This document shows positions 1-6,309 of a stretch of 8,318 nucleotides of DNA, one piece after another (within the stretch, counting starts at the first letter, position 1; the number at the start of each line of letters is the position of its first letter). A program made the position numbers and the translations under genes. The notes under the pieces are model-generated. The model was not told the origin of the DNA. It did no database searches and saw nothing but the letters and a program-made list of their open reading frames with translations. The DNA lies in the NCBI GenBank assembly GCA_937897665.1, contig CALCPB010000374.1, positions 1 to 8,318 on the forward strand, read 5' to 3'. The DNA is from an uncultured Halomicronema sp. Its GTDB lineage: Bacteria; Cyanobacteriota; Cyanobacteriia; Phormidesmidales; Phormidesmidaceae.

Positions 1-192
1 AAATACCGTTGTGCTAATCCTAACTTCTATATTGGTATTTTTGTACTGTTCTTTGAATCGTTACACGACTCGACTGCGGGTTCCCATTTTTAACGGTTCA
101 CTTTGAATGCTGTACTCACTGACCCCGCATTAGCGCAATCAGCGGTTTGTCTTTTACGCTGTCACTAAACCTATTTTTTGACTGGTGTTCTT

Positions 193-1485
193 ATGATGGT
201 CACGCCTGCGATCGCAACGCCCCATTCCCTGGCTGATACCTTACGGCAGCGGCGGCAGCGGTTAGCTGAGCAGATCGATTTTCCCGTGATGTTGTGGTCA
301 GGGCAGCCAAGCGCGAGAAATTTTCCGGCCAACACCTACCCGTTTCGGGCCAACAGCCATTTTCTGTACTTCGCTGGTTTGCCACTCATGCAGGCGGCTA
401 TTCACCTAGAGCGGGGCCGGCTGACGCTGTTGATGGATGACACGACGCCCGAGTCGGCCCTATGGCATGGGCCATCGCCCTCACGGGAACAGATTGCCGA
501 ACAAATTGGTGCCGATGCAGCCTTGCCCTTTGACCACCTGGCTGAGCTAGCACAGGATGCCGCCACCCTAATGGTGCAGGATGCCGCCACCGCAGCCGAG
601 CAGTTAACCCTGAGGTCAACGATTCATCCGGCCCAGGATCACGCCTTAGCCCAGGCCATCATCGCGCTGCGCCTCACCCACGATACAGCGGCGATCTCGA
701 CCATGCGGCAGGCTGCGGCCGTATCAGTGCAAGCCCACAAAGCCGGCATGGCGGCGACGGCAGTGGGCAAAACCGAAGCCGCCGTGCGGGCAGCAATGGA
801 AGCCGTGATCATGGGCGAAAACATGACCTGTGCCTATAACAGCATTGTGACCACGCACGGGGAGGTGCTGCACAACGAACACTACGGACATCGTTTGCAG
901 TCGGGTGATCTGCTGCTGGCAGATGTGGGAGCCGAGTCGCCGCTGGGCTGGGCCTCCGATATTACGCGCACCTGGCCAGTGACCGGTGAGTTTTCGGCCA
1001 CACAGCGCGCGGTGTATGACATCGTTTTAGCGGCCCATGATGCCGCCATTGCCGCCGCTCGCCCCGGAGTTGAGTATCGCGAACTGCACCTACTGGCATG
1101 TCAAGAGCTGGCCGAGGGGCTAGTTGATTTGGGGATTTTGAAAGGCCAGCCCCAATCCCTCGTTGAGCAAGATGCTCACGCACTGTTCTTTCCCCACGGA
1201 ATTGGCCATTTACTCGGGCTCGACGTGCACGACATGGAAGACTTGGGTGATTTGGCGGGTTATGCCCCCGATCGCCACCGCAGCGATCGCTTTGGGTTGA
1301 AGTTTCTCCGCCTTGATCGCCCTTTACAAGCCGGGATGGTCGTCACCATTGAGCCTGGCTTTTACCAAGTGCCCGGCATCTTGCAAGATCCGGCGCGCCG
1401 CTCTCAGTATCAGACCTTGGTGGACTGGGAACGACTGCAGCAGTTTCAAGACGTTCGGGGCATCCGCATCGAAGATGACGTGTAG
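193..1485 (+). CDS. pepP: M24B metallopeptidase, aminopeptidase P (Xaa-Pro aminopeptidase) family, C-terminus cut short
   Basis: Likely removes N-terminal residues that precede proline from peptides in the cytoplasm, using a two-metal centre. Residue numbers count from a possible TTG start at 178. An N-terminal creatinase-like domain (about 17-150) holds the stretch NFPANTYPFRANSHFLYFAG. The pita-bread catalytic domain (about 170-435) shows all expected ligands: D249 in ADVGAE, D261 in SDITRTW, H344 in HGIGHLLGLDVH, E392 in IEPGFY and E432 in RIEDDV. I chose ATG 193 because the match to the family begins shortly after it; ATG 196 and TTG 178 are alternatives, and none has a clear Shine-Dalgarno sequence. 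The protein stops three residues after the last metal ligand, where relatives usually run about 25-30 residues further, and the missing tail is visible in frame after the TAG (separate entry). Family assignment is firm; whether the product is fully functional is open. Confidence 0.93.
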   Translation: MMVTPAIATPHSLADTLRQRRQRLAEQIDFPVMLWSGQPSARNFPANTYPFRANSHFLYFAGLPLMQAAIHLERGRLTLLMDDTTPESALWHGPSPSREQIAEQIGADAALPFDHLAELAQDAATLMVQDAATAAEQLTLRSTIHPAQDHALAQAIIALRLTHDTAAISTMRQAAAVSVQAHKAGMAATAVGKTEAAVRAAMEAVIMGENMTCAYNSIVTTHGEVLHNEHYGHRLQSGDLLLADVGAESPLGWASDITRTWPVTGEFSATQRAVYDIVLAAHDAAIAAARPGVEYRELHLLACQELAEGLVDLGILKGQPQSLVEQDAHALFFPHGIGHLLGLDVHDMEDLGDLAGYAPDRHRSDRFGLKFLRLDRPLQAGMVVTIEPGFYQVPGILQDPARRSQYQTLVDWERLQQFQDVRGIRIEDDV

Positions 1486-1569
1486 ATCTCGGATGACGCC
1501 ATCTCCTTAATAACCGCTGCTTTACCTAGCAATGCCAAGGAGATCGAAGCTCTAGTAAGTAGAGGTTAA
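1486..1569 (+). pseudogene. In-frame C-terminal tail of the aminopeptidase, cut off by a TAG
   Basis: Directly after the TAG at 1483-1485 the same frame stays open for 27 codons and closes with TAA at 1567-1569. The translation, ISDDAISLITAALPS followed by NAKEIEALVSRG, resembles the usual end of M24B aminopeptidases, which after RIEDDV continue with a strand of the type LVT-DG-EVLTAALP and a short acidic helix. A single T-to-A change in a TTG (Leu) codon would give the TAG. A recent nonsense mutation, a sequencing error or stop readthrough are all possible. The resemblance is judged by eye and is good. Confidence 0.7.
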
Positions 1570-1667
1570 AGCGCGAGTCAATTTCCAGCGCTATTTGTAA
1601 AGGGACGGATAGGAATGCGTCTGTAGATCTGCGGATCTCCCCAACATCGCCGGTAGGATGTGAAACA

Positions 1668-3332
1668 ATGTTTGCATTACTGGTTATGGTTCATTCGATT
1701 TCTCCCCCTCAGCGAGTTACCGTGCCTTACCCCTATCAATTGCAAGCGCCTGATCTGCAGCGCGATCGCATTTTGGCGGCGATCGACGTGGGCACCAACT
1801 CGATCCACATGGTGGTCGTCAAAATCAAGTCGGCCTTGCCGGCCTTCACCATCATCGATCGCGAAAAAGATACGGTGCGGCTGGGTGATTTTTCGGAGGA
1901 TGGCAACCTGTCAGAAGACGCGATCGCGCGGGCCATTGCCGCCCTCAAGCGCTGTCGAGCCTTGGCCGAAAGCCTCCGAGCCGAAGATATCGTCGCTGTC
2001 GCCACCAGCGCTGTCCGCGAGGCTAAAAATGGTCAAGCTTTTATTGAACAGGTCGAACAAGAAGTCGGCCTAGCCATCAACCTGATCTCTGGCACCGAAG
2101 AAGCTCGCCGCATTTATCTCGGTGTTCTTTCCGGTATGGAATTTCATAACCGCCCCCATGCGGTGATTGACATTGGTGGCGGTTCGACAGAGCTGCTGCT
2201 GGGCACCAGCGAAAGCCATCGATTTTTGAGCAGCACCAAGGTTGGTGCCGTGCGGCTGATGGCAGGCTTTGTTTCCACTGATCCCATCAGCGATGAAGAG
2301 TTCACCTATTTGTCGGCTTATGTGCGGGGGCGCATGGAGCCGTCTGTAGAAGACCTCAAGCGGCAGCTCGATCCGCAAGAATCGATGCGGTTAGTCGGTA
2401 CCTCCGGTACTGCAGAATGTTTGGCCACTCTGGTGGCTGTTGAACGCCTTGGGTTGATCCCAGAACCGCTAAATGGGTTCCAAATGAGCTTGCAAGAGCT
2501 GCAGTCATGGACTGAACGACTGCGTAAAATGACTCTGGAAGAACGGCTAGAACTGCCAGAGATGTCTCCTCGACGGGCAGAAATCATTGTGCCCGGTGCC
2601 ATCATTTTGCAAGAGACGATGGCCATGCTCGGAGCTGACACCCTGACCATTTGCGAGCGGGCGCTGCGGGAAGGCGTCGTGGTGGATTGGATGCTCAATC
2701 GCGGTCTAATCGAAGATCGTATGCAGTTTCAGAGTTCAGTGCGCGAGCGGAGCGTTAGAGCTTCCGCAGACAAATATCACGTGCCTCGGGCCGCTAGCGA
2801 TCGCGTGGCTGATTTTGTGCTGGCGCTCTTTGATGCCACCAAGGGCCATTTGCACAACTGGGGCAACGCCGAACGAGAGCTGTTGTGGGCCGCAGCGATT
2901 TTGCACAACGCTGGACACTACATCAGCCACTCTAGCCACCACAAGCACTCCTATTATCTGATTCGTAATGGCGAACTGCTAGGCTACACCGAAACGGAGA
3001 TCGAGGTAATTGCCAATGTAGCCCGCTATCACCGCAAGAGCTTCCCGAAGAAAAAGCACGACAACTACCGAAATCTCATCACCAAATATCATCGGCAGTT
3101 GGTGACCGAACTCAGTGCGATGGTGCGCATTGCCGTCGCGCTAGATCGCCGTGGCATTGGTGCAGTCAAAGCAGTGAACTATTACTTTAACGGCACCAAT
3201 AAAACCCTACACCTGGATGTCAAAGCAGCCTCTCCCCTCGACGACTGCTCCTCTGAGATGTGGAACCTGCAAGATAAGAAAATTTGGTTTGAAGAAGTGT
3301 TCGGCGTCAAGTTGATGGCCCGCTTAAATTAA
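1668..3332 (+). CDS. ppx: Ppx/GppA-family exopolyphosphatase with C-terminal HD-like domain
   Basis: Expected to release phosphate from the ends of polyphosphate chains, and possibly to hydrolyse pppGpp; the sequence does not separate the two activities. The actin-like Ppx/GppA domain covers about residues 35-345: first phosphate loop AIDVGTNS (38-45), ATSAVREAKNG (112-122), the catalytic-glutamate segment ISGTEEARRIYLG (140-152), second phosphate loop VIDIGGGSTEL (166-176), GTSGTAE (244-250) and ALREGVVVDWML (332-343). An HD-like helical domain follows (about 375-510) with LHNAGH (412-417) and the histidine-rich HSSHHKHS (421-428). At 554 residues it matches the long, two-domain form of the family. 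ATG 1668 follows an AGGA at about nine bases; ATG 1686 is an alternative start. The gene lies about 180 bases after the peptidase stop, same strand, with no clear functional link to it. Confidence 0.95.
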   Translation: MFALLVMVHSISPPQRVTVPYPYQLQAPDLQRDRILAAIDVGTNSIHMVVVKIKSALPAFTIIDREKDTVRLGDFSEDGNLSEDAIARAIAALKRCRALAESLRAEDIVAVATSAVREAKNGQAFIEQVEQEVGLAINLISGTEEARRIYLGVLSGMEFHNRPHAVIDIGGGSTELLLGTSESHRFLSSTKVGAVRLMAGFVSTDPISDEEFTYLSAYVRGRMEPSVEDLKRQLDPQESMRLVGTSGTAECLATLVAVERLGLIPEPLNGFQMSLQELQSWTERLRKMTLEERLELPEMSPRRAEIIVPGAIILQETMAMLGADTLTICERALREGVVVDWMLNRGLIEDRMQFQSSVRERSVRASADKYHVPRAASDRVADFVLALFDATKGHLHNWGNAERELLWAAAILHNAGHYISHSSHHKHSYYLIRNGELLGYTETEIEVIANVARYHRKSFPKKKHDNYRNLITKYHRQLVTELSAMVRIAVALDRRGIGAVKAVNYYFNGTNKTLHLDVKAASPLDDCSSEMWNLQDKKIWFEEVFGVKLMARLN

Positions 3333-3496
3333 TGGGAACTCTTGCCTAGAGTAGTGCCCAAACGTCTTAACTATGGCAACACTTGACTGTTGCAGTTGTC
3401 ACGGTAGTCCTTTTCAGCGGCTGGCAATGAGTTGATGGATACAGCCTGAAAGCAATGAGCCATAGGAACATAACAAGCAGATTATTTGGGTTGGCA

Positions 3497-4563
3497 AAAT
3501 AAAATCAAATATCAAGTCAGAGAAAAACAATTATTTCCCCGGCAGACATGACTGAAAATGCTTATTGCTTTTGCACCGCAGTTTATGGATCACAATACTT
3601 AAAGCTTGCGCGGTTGCTCGTTGAGGATTTGAGTAAATTCTCTCCTGACTCTAAGCTGATTATTGTCACTAATCAACCTGACTTCTTTAAAGATCAATCA
3701 AACGTCATTGCTATTAAGCATCGGTGTCGTGGCGTAGAGCCTCATCATGAAAGAAGGTTTGCCATCAACTATGGTTTGTCAATCGCGGAAAGTGTGATTG
3801 TTATCGATTCAGATGTCAGAATATTATCCCCGCTACCTCCTGATCTGAAGTTCAATCCAGGCATCGCCGCTAAAAGCTGCGGAAGTCTCCAAAAACATAT
3901 GCAGGATCGGCTCCAAAAACCCTCTAAACAAAAACTCAGAAAGCAACAGATCGTTCACCAGATGGCGAAGCACGTAGGTGTTGATATGAGTTCGCCCGAT
4001 CTGAAATTTATTAATGAATTTTTATTTGCAGTCACGAGAGATCAAGGGCGAGAGCAAGATTTCTTGAATTTATGGGGAGAATTAGCCATTTATGCAGATA
4101 CTTTAGGGATGCATAGACATCCGACTTATGCAATGGCCCTCGCTGCCCATAAAACCAGTTTTCCGGTCTACAAAGACGACATGCCTGGCTTGAATTTCTT
4201 TGATGATCGTGTCATCAAATGGAATATAGAACACGGCAAGGCTGAGCTCACGCCACAACTTGAGGCTCTCTTCAAACAACAAGCTGAGATTGAAAACGGT
4301 CAGCGCTCAATCTTGCCACGCATCAAGAGAAAGCTTGGAAAAATTATGTCAAAAAGAATAGCGATTCCCTACAACCGGGCACGGGTTCAACTCACTCAGG
4401 CTATCTCGCCCTCTTCGTTGACTGCTTATTCTAAGGCCGATATCGAAAGCTCTTGCCGCTCATAGCTCATAAACTCCCATTTGCAATTGATTACTGTTGT
4501 CCATACAGGCTCGGTCTCCGAATCTATCTAACGCAATCTGCTCTGAACAGGCAGGCAGAGCCT
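3497..4563 (+). repeat. Duplicated block, copy A (leader, glycosyltransferase gene 1, downstream flank)
   Basis: About 50 bases before ATG 3548 and about 100 bases after the stop at 4465 recur together with the gene ends at 5846-6133. Shared landmarks are AAATAAAATCAA at the left end, ACAATTATTTCC just before the start, TTGCCGCTCAT at the end of the gene, and ACTCCCATTT, ATTACTGT and ATCTATC in the flank. By eye the two copies agree at roughly three quarters to four fifths of aligned positions. The matching noncoding flanks show that the repeat unit is larger than the coding sequence. Confidence 0.8.
3548..4465 (+). CDS. GT-A-like glycosyltransferase, copy 1
   Basis: Probably transfers a sugar from a nucleotide-sugar donor in surface-glycan assembly; acceptor and donor are unknown. 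The 305-residue protein opens with a strand-helix pattern typical of a GT-A fold (YCFCTAVYGSQY, then KLIIVTN at about 36-42). It carries a DSD metal and nucleotide-sugar motif at 87-89 inside SVIVIDSDVRIL, and a later FINEFLFAVTRD segment (154-165) as in families that have an acidic residue near the acceptor site. It aligns along its length with the protein at 6310-7215: VIAIKH matches AIAIKH, VIDSDVRIL matches FLDADCRLL, YAMALAAHKTS matches VSMGLSAKKSG. The C-terminal 60 or so residues are strongly basic (PRIKRKLGKIMSKR). No signal peptide or membrane helix is evident. No good Shine-Dalgarno sequence precedes ATG 3548; the start is supported because the same ATG and leader recur in the decayed copy at 5846. 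I do not recognise a named family. Confidence 0.65.
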   Translation: MTENAYCFCTAVYGSQYLKLARLLVEDLSKFSPDSKLIIVTNQPDFFKDQSNVIAIKHRCRGVEPHHERRFAINYGLSIAESVIVIDSDVRILSPLPPDLKFNPGIAAKSCGSLQKHMQDRLQKPSKQKLRKQQIVHQMAKHVGVDMSSPDLKFINEFLFAVTRDQGREQDFLNLWGELAIYADTLGMHRHPTYAMALAAHKTSFPVYKDDMPGLNFFDDRVIKWNIEHGKAELTPQLEALFKQQAEIENGQRSILPRIKRKLGKIMSKRIAIPYNRARVQLTQAISPSSLTAYSKADIESSCRS

Positions 4564-4598
4564 CAGAGGATGGTTGAGACTTCAGAAGAGGTGACGAA

Positions 4599-5300
4599 TT
4601 AGGCTAAGTGACGCACCACAATGCGGATCATGGCAAAGATTATGAGGCCTCACTGGTTTGGGGCAAGACCTCATAATCTCTGCTAAGCGTCGATAGCGGT
4701 TCAGCCAACCAAAGATGCGCTCCACCTTCTCGCGCTTCTTCAACGACACGAAGTCTTCAGTGGCTTCGGGACGGAGAACAACCTAAATCACCCAGCGTAG
4801 GGTCTTGATCGCCGACCGATAAAAGGGCATACCGTCATCGCTACCGTCGACCCAGACGGTATGCACACGTCGGATTGTGGCCCCGATCTGTTGGTTTGAT
4901 CAGCGTCAAAACGCGCTTACCACCCTGGCGTTCCGGCACATCGGCCGCTGTCCCCCACCGCTGTAAGACGAGACCTCAGGGATCAATGCTCAGATGCCGC
5001 TTGCGACCTTTGAACTTTTCTGCCCCGTCATAACCCAAGGCTTGGGCGACCATCGTGGCGATTTTGACTATCGACAATTAATCTTGAGGAACTATCACAA
5101 CGGCCCTTCTATCGGCGACTGAGAACGTAGAGTTCGTCGTGCATGGCCAAGAGTGTACCGTCCTGTTGCCAGCGGTGTTAGCGAAGCCTGCCCGGAGGGC
5201 TTGAGTAAGTGTAGATCGTTTGCCACGGCGGAAAATCATCGAGCCAGCCCCGCCCGGTGCAGCCTTCGCAGAGGATATAGAAGAAGGGCGTTAAGGTGAT
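4599..5300 (-). pseudogene. Decayed IS5-family transposase (DDE type), N-terminus missing
   Basis: Read on the minus strand in pieced-together frames, this stretch gives the IS5-family order of motifs. First comes YILCEGCTGRGWLDDFPPW with QTIY (about 5290-5215), then RWQQDGTLLAMHDEL, then the first catalytic aspartate in LIVDSQ (about 5082-5064). These are followed by GYDGAEKFKGRKRHLSID, AADVPERQGGKRVL, the second catalytic region VWVDGS, and the catalytic glutamate in KVERIFGWLNRYRR. The end is RHLA and a TAA at 4601-4599. It is dead: in-frame stops at 4978-4976 (TGA) and 4795-4793 (TAG), frame changes near 5064 and near 4670, and a small insertion near 5177-5206. About 35-40 N-terminal residues are missing at the junction with the IS630 remnant. 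A possible outer end of the element lies near 4576, but no matching opposite end survives. Confidence 0.85.
5177..5206. repeat. Small palindromic repeat inserted in the IS5 transposase remnant
   Basis: The bases TTAGCGAAGCCTGCCC then GGAGGGCTTGAG contain the inverted arms AAGCC and GGCTT around a short GC-rich loop. In the IS5 family only about three residues separate the QTIYxY segment from the tryptophan of RWQQDG; here eleven codons intervene. This implies about 24 extra bases, coinciding with the palindrome. Size and structure match the small dispersed repeats (about 21-27 bases) known from cyanobacterial genomes. Only one copy lies in this window, so its dispersed nature is inferred. Confidence 0.6.
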
Positions 5301-5609
5301 CGTCCCCCTGATCTTTGAAGGCTACTGTGACATCTGGCTGTTTGATGCCTGGGCCGAGTGGTGCTTGGTGCCTGAGCTGAAAACAGGACAGAGGGTAGTG
5401 ACAATGCCAGCTATCACAAATCTCACCGTGCCCAGGAACTGATTGAGCCAGCCGGTGCTCACGTCCTGTTCTTGCCGCTCTATTCACCTGACGTGAAAAG
5501 ATTGAGAAGTTTTGGGCACGGCTGAAACACCAGTTACGAATCCCCCTCATTCGGTTTGAGGACTTTTGAGAGGCTGTCGATAATGCCTGTAGAAAACTGT
5601 CCTACCCTC
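5293..5609 (+). pseudogene. Decayed IS630-family transposase, C-terminal part
   Basis: The plus strand, with frame changes, gives the C-terminal half of an IS630 (Tc1/mariner-like) transposase: KVIVPLIFEGYCDIWLFDAW, CLVPELKTGQ, the second catalytic aspartate in DNASYHKS (GAC at 5400-5402), then AGAHVLFLPLYSPDV. The catalytic glutamate follows in KIEKFWARLKHQLR (GAG at 5504-5506), then EAVDNACRKL. Frame slips occur at about 5398 and 5496, and TGA at 5567-5569 replaces a sense codon in the segment RFEDFxEAVDN. The N-terminal half, with the helix-turn-helix and first catalytic aspartate, is absent. Its left edge abuts the IS5 remnant of opposite orientation. The frame runs on to a stop at 5822-5824 without recognisable homology, so I treat 5618-5824 as non-genic. 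Confidence 0.85.
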
Positions 5610-5845
5610 TACTTCAGATGCAATGCCATTTTGACGATGCAAAGGGAACCGAGAGACAGGGAAGTCAGATTCGGGGTCTTGTTTCAGAAAATCGACATGA
5701 CTCCAACCAGTCTCTGTATGGGTTAGCTCTAATGCCCAAGTATTCTACGAACGATTTTGTTTTTCTGCTTGCCAAATTCTTCTCAACTCTCCGGCTCTTT
5801 TCGGGGACAGTGTCGTCTCAATGATGGAGGCTCCGAATAATACCG
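5610..5845. other. Unassigned stretch between the transposase remnants and the decayed gene copy
   Basis: I find no gene in this stretch. An open frame of 68 codons from 5618 is only the continuation of the IS630 remnant's last frame. A GGCTCTTTTCGGGGACAGTG string at about 5794-5813 looks like a transposon end, but no partner was found. The stretch may hold the outer end of the IS630 element, though no inverted repeat pair is visible. Confidence 0.4.
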
Positions 5846-6133
5846 AAATAAAATCAAGCATCAAGTCAAAAAAAACAATTATTTCCTTGGCAGATATGAC
5901 TGAAAATGCTTATTGTCTTTGCACGACAGGTGATGAATCCTAACGTTTAAGACTTGCAGGGTTGCTCATTAAGAATTCGGGAAAATTGTCTCCCGATTAT
6001 TCCAAGGCCGACATCAAGAATTTTTGCCGCTCATGGATTATAGACTCCCATTTTTAGTCTATTACTGTCGTTCATATATGCTCGATCTCCGCATCTATCA
6101 TCAAAATCTACCTTGAATAGACATACAGAGCTT
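5846..6133 (+). repeat. Duplicated block, copy B (collapsed)
   Basis: Direct-orientation partner of 3497-4563. It keeps the leader, the first 35 or so codons, the last dozen codons and about 75-100 bases of downstream flank, while about 777 internal bases are missing. Its left end starts abruptly at AAATAAAATCAAGC after unrelated sequence, and its right end fades out near CATACAGAGCT. No terminal inverted repeats are visible, so it does not look like a nonautonomous transposon. Confidence 0.8.
5896..6057 (+). pseudogene. Remnant of a glycosyltransferase gene paralogous to 3548-4465
   Basis: ATG 5896 is followed by TENAYCLCT, matching TENAYCFCT of copy 1. Codon 16 is TAA (5941-5943) where copy 1 has CAA (Gln). 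The frame continues with RLAGLL and KLSPD, then passes at about 5994-5998 directly into YSKADIKNFCRS, which matches the extreme C-terminus YSKADIESSCRS of copy 1. The missing piece corresponds to about 3651-4427, i.e. 777 bases or 259 codons, so the deletion is in frame. The original stop is changed to TGG, and the frame closes at TAG 6055-6057. At 54 codons with an internal stop it cannot encode a working enzyme. Confidence 0.82.
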
Positions 6134-6165
6134 AAATATGTGCTCTCCGCTTTACCGTCAAAAAA

Positions 6166-6207
6166 TATTGATTGGAATCAAAAGTGTGTGAAATCACATA
6201 ATCAATA
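6166..6207. promoter_or_regulatory. Inverted repeats upstream of glycosyltransferase 2
   Basis: An 8-base inverted repeat, TATTGATT at 6166-6173 and AATCAATA at 6200-6207, encloses a second inverted repeat, TGTGA-AA-TCACA at 6187-6198. The inner half-sites resemble those of CRP-family regulators, but the spacer is 2 bases instead of the usual 6. The two dyads do not share a centre. The site lies about 100 bases before ATG 6310. A regulator site or an RNA hairpin is possible; no function is shown. Confidence 0.25.
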
Positions 6208-6309
6208 GTCTACCTATCACAGTTCTCAGATATCTCCTTGAAGAAAATCTACAGGCGATCGCATCAAGCTTGAAATGATTGTGTATTCGATTAGGAAATT
6301 GGCATTGGT

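Noticed and set aside
1482..1639. Similar strings TGTAGATCTCGGAT (at the TAG) and TGTAGATCTGCGGAT (about 1622), considered as a repeat that created the stop
   Set aside because: Only about 14 bases and one gap; the second lies in noncoding DNA and chance cannot be excluded. The stop is explained more simply by one base change.
3376..3393. Hairpin GCAACA-CTTGAC-TGTTGC after the exopolyphosphatase gene, considered as a terminator
   Set aside because: Only six pairs, AT/GC mixed and no T-run follows.
5236..5550. Minus-strand open frame of 104 codons
   Set aside because: It lies antisense to the IS630 remnant and has no motif of its own; the plus-strand reading explains this DNA.
5794..5813. 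GGCTCTTTTCGGGGACAGTG considered as an end of an ISL3-like element
   Set aside because: No inverted partner, target duplication or ISL3 transposase fragment is visible in the window.
5618..5824. Open frame of 68 codons after the IS630 remnant
   Set aside because: It is the same frame as the last part of the dead transposase, has no recognisable motif and no ribosome binding site.
5846..6133. Collapsed gene copy considered as a MITE-like nonautonomous element
   Set aside because: No terminal inverted repeats or flanking target duplications; both ends simply match the flanks of the nearby full-length gene.
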